This document shows positions 5,186-11,446 of a stretch of DNA of 15,267 nucleotides, one piece after another. Under the pieces are notes generated by a model that saw only the letters and a program-made list of their open reading frames with translations, made no database searches and had not been told where the DNA came from. Made by a program: the position numbers and the translations under genes. The first letter of the stretch is position 1. Every line of letters starts with the position of its first letter. The stretch comes from Selenomonadaceae bacterium (GTDB lineage Bacteria; Bacillota; Negativicutes; Selenomonadales; Selenomonadaceae): positions 1-15,267 of the forward strand of contig JAEEGN010000120.1 in assembly GCA_016280345.1 (NCBI GenBank), written 5' to 3'.

Positions 5186-8100
5186 ATGAAATCGTATCAG
5201 GGAAGAAAACTATCGAAACGGCGTCGGGTTCTTCTGACGGCGGCGGTCCTCGCGTGGCTGGCCGCGCTGCCCTCCGTGGCGGCGGCGACGGATCCCATTC
5301 CGGTGGAAGAGTTGGATTACGGCGGGAAAAAATTCGCGACGCTGGTGTTTTTCCCCGAGGGAGTCGGGCTGGGAAAACAAGATGATTGGTACGTGAACCC
5401 GTCCCAATACACGCTGGATGAGGCGCTGCGGAACGCGGCCGTGTCCGGCGCGCGTTACTGGGCGGGGATTCTCGGCGACGGGGCGAAGAACGAGACGCCC
5501 TGGCAAATCAACGTCAATACCGACAACCGCCAGAACGCCAGCGCGGGCTCGTATTGCTACCATTCCGACGGCACCAGGGTGGATTTACTGCGGGCGGGAA
5601 ACTTCATCCCGGCGCAGTTCCGGAACGAGATGCATATTGGGGTGATACTCCAGACGGATCTGGACAATAACCATAACGTTCCCCCGGTGGGCGATTACGC
5701 TTTCAGCGAGGTCAGCATCGGGCGGTATTTCGGCGCGAACCGGGACGGCGCCATTGACGGCTGGTGGGTGGATAAGGATACGGTGCTGCCGACCAACGAG
5801 CAGGCGGCGGATTTCGTCGGAACCCTTCGTCATGAGCTGGGTCACGCGTTGGGCATCTCGCTGAAAACAGGCAGTAAGAAAATTCAAACGCAAACGTACG
5901 ATACCATCCATCCGAATTCGACGGAGAACTCCTGGAATATGCACCTGATGGACCAAAACGGCAGGATGGCGGTGCCGGGGATGATCATTACCACGTCCGA
6001 TAAGATTCCCGCAGGTCTGACAGAGGCCGATTGCTTTATCGTGGATAAGGATAAAACCGCGGATGGAAAGGGCTATGCCTATTTCGTCGGCGAAAACGTC
6101 ACCAACGCGCTGGACGGCGCGAAATTTTTCGGATGGTCGGCGCTGCCGGTCGACGGCTGGGGATCGAGAAGTTTTGATGGTTCCCATCTCCAGACCGCGG
6201 GCATGATGAGCCATCGCGACTACAGCAACTACACGACCTTCCTGGAGGTGGAGCTGGCGGTGATGCAGGATCTGGGTTACCAGATCGACCGCCGGGCGTA
6301 TTTCGGAAAATCCATTTACAAAAGCGGTGCCACGATCACGAACACCCAGGGCTTTTTCGCGCGGAACGCCGGCGGCACGGCCTATCTGGAAAACACCTAC
6401 AGCACCGTGCCCCTCGGCATCGGCCTGCACGTCTACGGCGCGAACAATACGGTGACGCAGGCGGCGAATATCCTGACAAAAGGCGACGGCGCCACGGGCG
6501 TGCGGGTGGACGGCATGAACAACACGCTGAACGTTCCCGCGGGCACGGAGATTCACGCCGACGGCCTGCGGGGCAACGGCGTCCTGATCGCCTACGGCAG
6601 CGGCCAGACCGTGAACCAGGCGGGGACGGTGACGGCCAGCGGCCAGGGCGGTACGGGGATCCGTTTCGACTTCGGCTCCTCTACCAACGGCGCCGATGAC
6701 GAATACCGGGGTTCCTATATCCGCTATAAACGGGGCGTCCAGGGAATTGACGACACGCATTCGGAAGGCCATGACGATTTGGGCAAAATCACCGAGGGAG
6801 AAAATCTTTCGTTGACCATCGACAGCGTCAACCTGTACAACGCGGCGCCCGACGAACTGAACGGCGCGATGGTGGAAAACTACAATCTGTCCGGCACCCT
6901 GGCGGGCGGCGGGAACGCCATCTATATCGGGAAAAACGCCTTCGTGAAGAATATCAACGTCAACGCGGGCGCGAGCATCCGGGGCAATATCACCAGCGAC
7001 TGGAAGCAGTTCGGCACGCGGGAATGCGAGGGCGCCTATGACGTAAACCAGCCGCTGAAGATCCAGTACAACGGCAGCAGCTACGCGTATTCCGCCTATA
7101 TCCCCGACCTCGTGACGCAGCTGAACTTCAACGCCGACATCGCGTACAGCGGCGATATCATCGGGGAAGACAACATGAAGATCAACGTCAACGCCGGGAC
7201 GCTGCAATACAGCGGCGCGGCGAACGTCCTGAGCGTGAACGTGGCCCAGGGGGCGACGCTTCGCGGCGGCACCTTTACCCTCAACGACGTGAAGGCGCGG
7301 ATGCCGGCGGCTTTCTCCGACAACACGACGGGCTGGTTCATCAACCACGGTACCATCGGCCCTCTCACCCGGGACGACCGCCTGACCATCAACGGCAGTC
7401 TGCTCTCCGACGGGACGCTGCTGGGCATCGCCGGCGGCGCGAAAGGAGACATCCTCGTGAACGGCGCGGCGAAGGTCGACGGGTCGAAGGTCGCGGTGCT
7501 GGGGCTGCTGCCGGGAGAACAGTTCACGGTGCTGACGGCGACCGGCGGCGTGACCGGCAAGACGCAGACCGCTGCCGACACCAGCCTCCCCGGCAGCGTG
7601 AGCGGCACCAGCAGCGTGTCGGGGACGACGGTTTCGCTTTCCGCCTCCGGCAGCTCTCCCGATGACGATACGCCCGTCCCGGAGCCGGAGCCTTACGTTC
7701 CGGTCCCCGAAAAGGACAGCAAGGAGCAGAAAGCGGATGGCTCCGGCACCAAAAAACCGGCGGCAAAGCCCGCGGAGACGAAGCCGGCGAAGAAGCCCGC
7801 GGAGACGAAGCCCGCCGCCGGGAAAGAGGAGACGACGAAATCCGAGACCGGCGTGAAGCTGGGGCTGCTGAACGAGCAGACCTCGGTCGCGGGGGACAGC
7901 CTCGTCATCACCGCCAACGCCGCCAACAACCTCGGTACGCTGACGGAGCGGCAGACGGAAACGTACGACGCGATGATGGCCATCGCCAATCACGGTGACG
8001 CCGCCGTCCGGGATCAGCTGCGACCCCTCTACAGCCTGACGCCGGAAGGGACGAAGGCGGCCCTCGACGCCGTCAGCGCCCCCGCCGCCGCCAAATCGAC

Positions 8101-9058
8101 GGCGTTGGCCCAGCAGAGCACGCTCGTTTCCCATCTCGTGTCGGTGCATCTGGCCGAAGCCTTCGCCAGCCGTCCCGTCACCCTCCGGCTGCCGGCGGAG
8201 CATCTGGATGACACCCGGGACAAAGGCCCGACGGTCTCCATGAACCTCGCCCAGCCGGTGGACAACGATTTCTGGTTCAAGGCCGGCGAGAACTGGGGCC
8301 GCGTCCAGAGCGACACGAACTACCACGGCACCGCCCTGGCCCTCGGCTGGGACCGCGCCTACGGCAAGACATGGCGGGCGGGCGCCTTCGTGAGCTACGG
8401 CATGAGCTCCTTCGCCGATAACAGCGCCATGAGCAAGCTCCGGGATACACGCGTTGGCTTCTACGCCGGGCATCGGGGGACGAAGAGCGACTTCATGTTC
8501 TACGTGGACGGCGGCACGATGCGGACGCATTTGCAGCGAAGCCTCACCGGCCTCGGCCTGGGCACCGACGCCCGCTACCGCAGCCACATCTTTGAGATCG
8601 GCGGCGAGTACCGGTACGATCTGCAGGGCGGCACGGACAAGATCTGGCACACCAGCCCCTACGTCAACGCGCAGTATTCCCGGCTCTGGCAAAACGGCTA
8701 CAGCGAGACCGGCGCCGGCATCTATAACCATCACGTCGGGAGCCTTAGCAGCAATTACTTCGCCGCCGGCCTCGGCGTCGAGTTCCGGCGGTACCTCCCC
8801 AACGGCAGCTACGGCCTGCGGGTGGGGGTGAAGCACGCCTTTGCCGGGGCGGACCCGAAGCTGTCTTTCCGCTACGAGGGCTATGACGGCCAAACCTACG
8901 ACATGGCAAGCCGGCAGGACAAGACGCACGTCGTCCTGTCGCTCTCCGGGGAAGCGGAGTTCGCCCCCGGCTGGACGCTGACGGGCGAGGCGGGTCTGCA
9001 GCGGGGCGCCCATGACAGCGAGACCATGTGCTTCCTGACGCTGCGCCGGATGTGGTGA
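5186..9058 (+). CDS. Autotransporter (type Va) with zincin-like protease domain and beta-helical passenger
   Basis: 1290 residues. A Sec signal peptide with basic start (KLSKRRR) likely ends near VAAA (residues 31-34). Residues ~40-370 carry HELGH at 216-220 in RHELGHALGI, a zincin core, and MMSHRDYSNY at 340-347, resembling a metzincin Met-turn, ending with the conserved ELAVMQDLGYQID. Residues ~380-830 form Gly/Asn/Thr-rich beta-helix-like repeats. Residues ~830-888 are a Pro/Lys/Thr linker with a duplicated nine-residue unit. A helical autochaperone-like segment follows (~905-995), then a ~280-residue C-terminal beta-barrel (PF03797 type) ending in the aromatic Trp. ATG at 5186 is chosen because GGAGGG (5173-5178) is seven bases upstream. 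The product should be surface-exposed and may act on host or microbial substrates. The metzincin third His is replaced (HELGHALGISL), so activity or zinc coordination may differ. Confidence 0.9.
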   Translation: MKSYQGRKLSKRRRVLLTAAVLAWLAALPSVAAATDPIPVEELDYGGKKFATLVFFPEGVGLGKQDDWYVNPSQYTLDEALRNAAVSGARYWAGILGDGAKNETPWQINVNTDNRQNASAGSYCYHSDGTRVDLLRAGNFIPAQFRNEMHIGVILQTDLDNNHNVPPVGDYAFSEVSIGRYFGANRDGAIDGWWVDKDTVLPTNEQAADFVGTLRHELGHALGISLKTGSKKIQTQTYDTIHPNSTENSWNMHLMDQNGRMAVPGMIITTSDKIPAGLTEADCFIVDKDKTADGKGYAYFVGENVTNALDGAKFFGWSALPVDGWGSRSFDGSHLQTAGMMSHRDYSNYTTFLEVELAVMQDLGYQIDRRAYFGKSIYKSGATITNTQGFFARNAGGTAYLENTYSTVPLGIGLHVYGANNTVTQAANILTKGDGATGVRVDGMNNTLNVPAGTEIHADGLRGNGVLIAYGSGQTVNQAGTVTASGQGGTGIRFDFGSSTNGADDEYRGSYIRYKRGVQGIDDTHSEGHDDLGKITEGENLSLTIDSVNLYNAAPDELNGAMVENYNLSGTLAGGGNAIYIGKNAFVKNINVNAGASIRGNITSDWKQFGTRECEGAYDVNQPLKIQYNGSSYAYSAYIPDLVTQLNFNADIAYSGDIIGEDNMKINVNAGTLQYSGAANVLSVNVAQGATLRGGTFTLNDVKARMPAAFSDNTTGWFINHGTIGPLTRDDRLTINGSLLSDGTLLGIAGGAKGDILVNGAAKVDGSKVAVLGLLPGEQFTVLTATGGVTGKTQTAADTSLPGSVSGTSSVSGTTVSLSASGSSPDDDTPVPEPEPYVPVPEKDSKEQKADGSGTKKPAAKPAETKPAKKPAETKPAAGKEETTKSETGVKLGLLNEQTSVAGDSLVITANAANNLGTLTERQTETYDAMMAIANHGDAAVRDQLRPLYSLTPEGTKAALDAVSAPAAAKSTALAQQSTLVSHLVSVHLAEAFASRPVTLRLPAEHLDDTRDKGPTVSMNLAQPVDNDFWFKAGENWGRVQSDTNYHGTALALGWDRAYGKTWRAGAFVSYGMSSFADNSAMSKLRDTRVGFYAGHRGTKSDFMFYVDGGTMRTHLQRSLTGLGLGTDARYRSHIFEIGGEYRYDLQGGTDKIWHTSPYVNAQYSRLWQNGYSETGAGIYNHHVGSLSSNYFAAGLGVEFRRYLPNGSYGLRVGVKHAFAGADPKLSFRYEGYDGQTYDMASRQDKTHVVLSLSGEAEFAPGWTLTGEAGLQRGAHDSETMCFLTLRRMW
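7766..7812 (+). repeat. Duplicated 27-bp unit in the autotransporter linker
   Basis: AAGCCCGCGGAGACGAAGCC is present at 7766-7785 and 7793-7812, encoding two KPAETKP units in the disordered linker before the barrel. In-frame 27-bp slippage could change linker length between strains. Confidence 0.8.
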
Positions 9059-9231
9059 GAACGCCTCGGCCAATGCGCGTAGCCAAGGGTTTTCGATTGA
9101 CACGTGCAGCGGCTTCCGCGACGGGGAACGACATCCCGGCGGGGAACGAGACAGCGGGCGGTTTTGCCGCCGTGCCGGTTCGATTCGGCCGCCGGCGTCA
9201 AAAGAACCAAAGGAACCATAGGAACACAAAG
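9059..9231. other. Intergenic region with a tRNA 3'-end-like scrap
   Basis: No gene. The 14 bases at 9170-9183 (CCGTGCCGGTTCGA) are identical to the T-arm region of the tRNA-Leu at 4543-4556. They are followed by a degenerate TTCGGCCGCCGGCGTCA that resembles a T-arm plus acceptor 3' strand with one base lost, and then, as after the true tRNA, a terminator. No matching 5' half or anticodon arm was found, so this is at most a remnant. Confidence 0.4.
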
Positions 9232-9262
9232 GCTTCCGGGCATTTCTCCCGGAAGCTTTTTT
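9232..9262 (+). terminator. Terminator downstream of the autotransporter
   Basis: GCTTCCGGG (9232-9240) pairs with CCCGGAAGC (9248-9256), a nine-base perfect stem with a seven-base loop, then TTTTTT. It is the first strong terminator after the autotransporter stop, 174 bases away. Confidence 0.9.
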
Positions 9263-9326
9263 GATGTCGTTTGGCGGGCAGGCATTTTTTCGGCGTCGGT
9301 AGGAATAGAAGATGGTTCTGGCGAAT

Positions 9327-9354
9327 TATAACGGGTAAAGAGATATTCCGTTAT
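9327..9354. promoter_or_regulatory. Inverted repeat overlapping a possible -10 box
   Basis: ATAACGG (9328-9334) is mirrored by CCGTTAT (9348-9354). The left arm overlaps TATAAC (9327-9332), which could be a -10 element, though no good -35 box precedes it. This arrangement would suit a repressor site for the downstream small genes. Confidence 0.4.
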
Positions 9355-9442
9355 GGAGGATGTTGTTTTCCGGGGAGAGGAACGCCGGAGGCAGAAAATG
9401 GCGGACCGAGGCCGGTTTTCCGTAAGAAAGGAGGTGAACTTC

Positions 9443-9538
9443 GTGGCAGGCATTGACAGGACAACGCTGACGAAAGAACAGCTCCCAGAAGCAAGGATCG
9501 GCAAGAGGGTGGACGCCATTTTCAAGCCGAAAGCGTGA
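9443..9538 (+). CDS. Possible 31-residue small protein
   Basis: GTG at 9443 is preceded by AAAGGAGGTGA (9427-9437), a near-perfect anti-SD complement at five-base spacing, one of the strongest ribosome sites in the window. The peptide is polar and basic (MAGIDRTTLTKEQLPEARIG, ending IFKPKA), with no signal peptide, membrane segment or cysteines. The frame can be extended upstream to ATG at 9353 but the extension has no comparable SD and is Arg-rich. The ribosome site is the main evidence; I recognise no family. It could be the remnant of a decayed gene. It lies 62 bases before the next gene, with which it may be cotranscribed. Confidence 0.45.
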   Translation: MAGIDRTTLTKEQLPEARIGKRVDAIFKPKA

Positions 9539-9600
9539 GGCGCGGGCCGGGCAATCGCCGGGCGGATGCAGTCCTAAAAAAGGTGGGAGGATGAAAGGAA

Positions 9601-10119
9601 ATGAAGAAGGCAATCCTGTTTTGCAGTCTGCTTGTCATGTTGCTGACGTCGGTCGCTTTTGCCGCCATGCCCCGGGACGAGATGTACGTCGGAGGCGTCG
9701 GCGCCGGCGTTACGCTCGGTTACGTCAGGAGCGTCCTTGGCGAGCCTGCGGACGTCAGGCGTCACCAAAACGAAGGAATCAAGGGCGTGGTTTTCACCTA
9801 TTCCGATTCATTCCGGGTTGTGGCAAGGGCCAGGGTAAGCGAAAAGACGCCGGAGGACGAGATGGTCGTCACCGGATTCTGGCTTTCCGACGCATCGCTT
9901 GCGACCCCCGGCGGCATCAAAGTCGGCATGTCCTACGGGAAAGATGTTGCCGACAGGTTCGGCCCCGGCCGGGAAGTCGTGGACGGACAGGGCAATATCC
10001 GGTACGTCTATGAAGAAGACCCGGAAATCTTTTTCAGTTTCTACGTTGACAAGGAGGACGAAGACACGATCATCGTGATTCAACAGGAAACAAACTGGAA
10101 TACCATCTGTTCCCGATAA
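9601..10119 (+). CDS. Secreted hypothetical protein with two BamE/SmpA-like motifs
   Basis: 172 residues. A clear signal peptide (MKKAILFCSLLVMLLTSVAFA) is cleaved after residue 21; there is no lipobox Cys at the cleavage site. The mature part contains two copies of a glycine-start helix signature: GVTLGYVRSVLGEPADV and GIKVGMSYGKDVADRFGPG. This signature resembles the G-x-s-x-x-x-V-x-x-x-x-G-x-P pattern of SmpA/BamE-like small periplasmic domains. Strands rich in Val/Tyr follow each. This fold assignment is by pattern only. A GGAGG run and AAGGAA precede the ATG. A strong terminator follows at once, so this is the last gene of its transcript. Location should be periplasmic; function unknown. 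Confidence 0.8.
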   Translation: MKKAILFCSLLVMLLTSVAFAAMPRDEMYVGGVGAGVTLGYVRSVLGEPADVRRHQNEGIKGVVFTYSDSFRVVARARVSEKTPEDEMVVTGFWLSDASLATPGGIKVGMSYGKDVADRFGPGREVVDGQGNIRYVYEEDPEIFFSFYVDKEDEDTIIVIQQETNWNTICSR

Positions 10120-10125
10120 CAAAGG

Positions 10126-10166
10126 CGCGTTCACCGCATCCTTCCCGGTGAACGCGTCATTCTTTT
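10126..10166 (+). terminator. Terminator after the secreted protein gene
   Basis: CGCGTTCACCG (10126-10136) and CGGTGAACGCG (10146-10156) form an 11-bp perfect stem, followed by TCATTCTTTT. It begins seven bases after the stop codon. Confidence 0.85.
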
Positions 10167-10246
10167 CCCCGCGGCCGCCGGGCCGCCGCCGCCTCTGCCC
10201 GTCCGCGCCGACGCGGTTTTGGCTTTTCTTTATCCTGGGATAAGTT

Positions 10247-10252
10247 TATAAT
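10247..10252 (+). promoter_or_regulatory. Candidate -10 box for the MNT/HEPN pair
   Basis: A perfect TATAAT with only a weak TTTTCT 17 bases upstream. It gives a leader of more than 200 bases before the nucleotidyltransferase start. The leader includes a CGCCGA-TAACGG-TCGGCG hairpin and the hairpin at 10346-10369. Confidence 0.45.
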
Positions 10253-10345
10253 AGAACAAGAACGACCCGGAAATCGTGCAAAGGTGGCATGAAAAAACGC
10301 CGATAACGGTCGGCGTGCCGGGAGGGTGGAAAGATAAAGGCTTAT

Positions 10346-10369
10346 CTATATTGCGGATGTGCAATATGG
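10346..10369. repeat. Inverted repeat in the MNT/HEPN leader
   Basis: CTATATTGC (10346-10354) and GCAATATGG (10361-10369) form a nine-pair stem, one T-G included, with loop GGATGT. It may be an operator or an RNA structure. There is no T-tract, and the surrounding leader has no gene. Confidence 0.5.
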
Positions 10370-10474
10370 CTTTGCTTTTGATGGTACAAAATTCAATGCG
10401 GACAAACAAGCCGCGACCGTCTGCGCCCAAAGCTGATGCCCGGGGCAATCGAGGTTTAGGAAGGAGAGAGTTTC

Positions 10475-10813
10475 ATGGGTAAGGCTACCGATGAATTGTT
10501 GCAAAATTATACGAAACAGTTGGAATCCCATTACGGCGAGCATCTGAAAACCGTGATTTTGTATGGCTCGTATGCACGCGGCGATTATCGTGAGGATTCG
10601 GATATTGACGTTATGGTTTTGGTGGACCTGGACGACGCCGCCATCAAGAAAAAAGGGCGTGCCCTTTCCGATATGACGTATGATTACAATTTCGATCATG
10701 ATGTGATGATAATGCCGCAGGTCGTCAATCTTGACCATTTCAATTCTTGGCTGCGCGCTTATCCGTTTTACAACAGCGTAAAAAACGAGGGGAGAGAGCT
10801 TTATGCCGGTTGA
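10475..10813 (+). CDS. mntA: MntA-like nucleotidyltransferase antitoxin
   Basis: 112 residues of the minimal nucleotidyltransferase (MNT) family. The signature GS-x10-DxD is complete: GSYARGDYREDSDID, with Gly31-Ser32 and Asp43/Asp45 as metal ligands. In characterised MntA/HepT pairs, the MNT protein inactivates the HEPN RNase by adding AMP residues to a tyrosine near its active site. The start is supported by AGGAAGGAG just upstream. The stop overlaps the HEPN start by 11 bases, the usual coupled arrangement. The protein looks intact although its partner is truncated, so it may be an orphan antitoxin or act on another HEPN protein. The symbol is given by family. Confidence 0.88.
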   Translation: MGKATDELLQNYTKQLESHYGEHLKTVILYGSYARGDYREDSDIDVMVLVDLDDAAIKKKGRALSDMTYDYNFDHDVMIMPQVVNLDHFNSWLRAYPFYNSVKNEGRELYAG

Positions 10814-11105
10814 ATTGAACGACAGCGGCGGCGCAAGAGAGTTGGCTATGTACCGAATCAGGGTGGCCAAAGAGGATTTGGCTTCCGCGGAACAGAACTT
10901 TGCTCAAAGTCAATACCGCACGGCAAACAATCGCGCCTATTATGCCATCTTCCGGGCGATTTCCGCGTGCTTGTCGCTGAAGTTCAAGGCATACAAAAGC
11001 CACGCGCAAGTAATCGGGAATTTCAACAAGGAGTTTACATTCAAAAGCGAAGATTTGCCGCGGAAAAACCGGGCTTCCGGATATTTTCCGGAAGCCCGGC
11101 AATGA
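10803..11105 (+). pseudogene. Truncated HEPN-domain (HepT-like) toxin
   Basis: The first ~80 residues are a good HEPN N-terminal half: AKEDLASAEQNFAQSQYRTA, NNRAYYAIFRAISACLSL, YKSHAQVIGNFNKEF. Intact relatives continue for another 40-60 residues with the catalytic R-x4-6-H motif. Here the frame runs into an unrelated stretch (LPRKNRASGYFPEARQ-stop) encoded by an inverted repeat, at 100 residues, and no R-x4-6-H is present. The toxin should be inactive as an RNase. The end coincides with a minus-strand terminator, which points to a deletion or insertion junction near 11050-11065. It overlaps mntA by 11 bases and has a GAGGGGAGAG site. A functional short form cannot be excluded. Confidence 0.7.
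11064..11099 (-). terminator. Minus-strand terminator inside the HEPN frame
   Basis: 13-base arms (11069-11081 and 11087-11099) are perfectly complementary with a five-base loop. On the minus strand they are followed by TTTTT (complement of 11064-11068); on the plus strand no T-tract follows. It is placed to terminate the minus-strand AAA-ATPase-like gene whose stump is at 11107-11277. Confidence 0.8.
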
Positions 11106-11106
11106 T

Positions 11107-11277
11107 TTATGAACGTGTTCCGGTGGCGGCGATATGGCCGCCGCTTTTTGTTTCTCCTTTATCTGCGCGCGATGTTCCGCTTCCTGCCGCAGCAAGCGAC
11201 GCCGTTTTGTCAATGAAATAGCAGCCGTTAATACGGAGGGGCCGGAAATCGTCAATTCCGACGGGCATCCGGTTCAT
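11107..11277 (-). pseudogene. Second N-terminal stump of an AAA-ATPase-like (DUF1703-type) protein
   Basis: On the minus strand, ATG at 11277 with AAAGGAGG upstream opens MNRMPVGIDDFRPLR, then INGCYFIDKTA. This is the same family N-terminus as the stump at 4806-4943. After about 25 residues the sequence becomes unrelated (SLAAAGSGTSRAD...) and stops at 56 residues, before the position of Walker A. A minus-strand terminator lies just beyond, so the start and the transcription end survive while the body of a gene normally about 1.6 kb is gone. A good SD means the short product may still be translated. Confidence 0.7.
11123..11149 (+). terminator. Plus-strand terminator after the truncated HEPN gene
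   Basis: GTGGCGGC (11123-11130) pairs with GCCGCCGC (11137-11144), one T-G included, over GATATG, and is followed by TTTTT. It ends the mntA-HEPN transcript and overlaps the antisense stump. Confidence 0.8.
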
Positions 11278-11446
11278 GAGCCGCGCCTCCTTTCGCGTCC
11301 CGTTTCCCGGGGAAAGGGGGTTGCCCGTATTGTGCCATGGAGGGGAACTGTCCGCCATGGAAATCGCAGGCGTTCGCCGGCGGAAAGGGGATTGATTGCC
11401 GGCGCGCCAGGCGGTTTTCGGACGGCGACTTCTCCCGGCCGCTGTC

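Noticed and set aside
9097..9102. TTGACA as a promoter after the autotransporter
   Set aside because: No -10-like sequence at 15-19 bases downstream.
9087..9104. Near-identity of AGGGTTTTCGATTGACAC with a word at 91-108
   Set aside because: Eighteen bases with one mismatch between unrelated contexts; can arise by chance and flanks do not extend.
5585..9229. A 1214-codon open frame antisense to the autotransporter
   Set aside because: It mirrors the GC-rich codon structure of the plus-strand gene, is Arg/Val/Ala-rich with no domain I recognise, and lacks an SD. The plus strand has signal peptide, zincin motif and barrel.
10349..10431. A protein-like stretch (IYIADVQYGFAFDG...) in the mntA leader
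   Set aside because: Bounded by stops on both sides with no start or SD; could be a gene scrap but too short to support.
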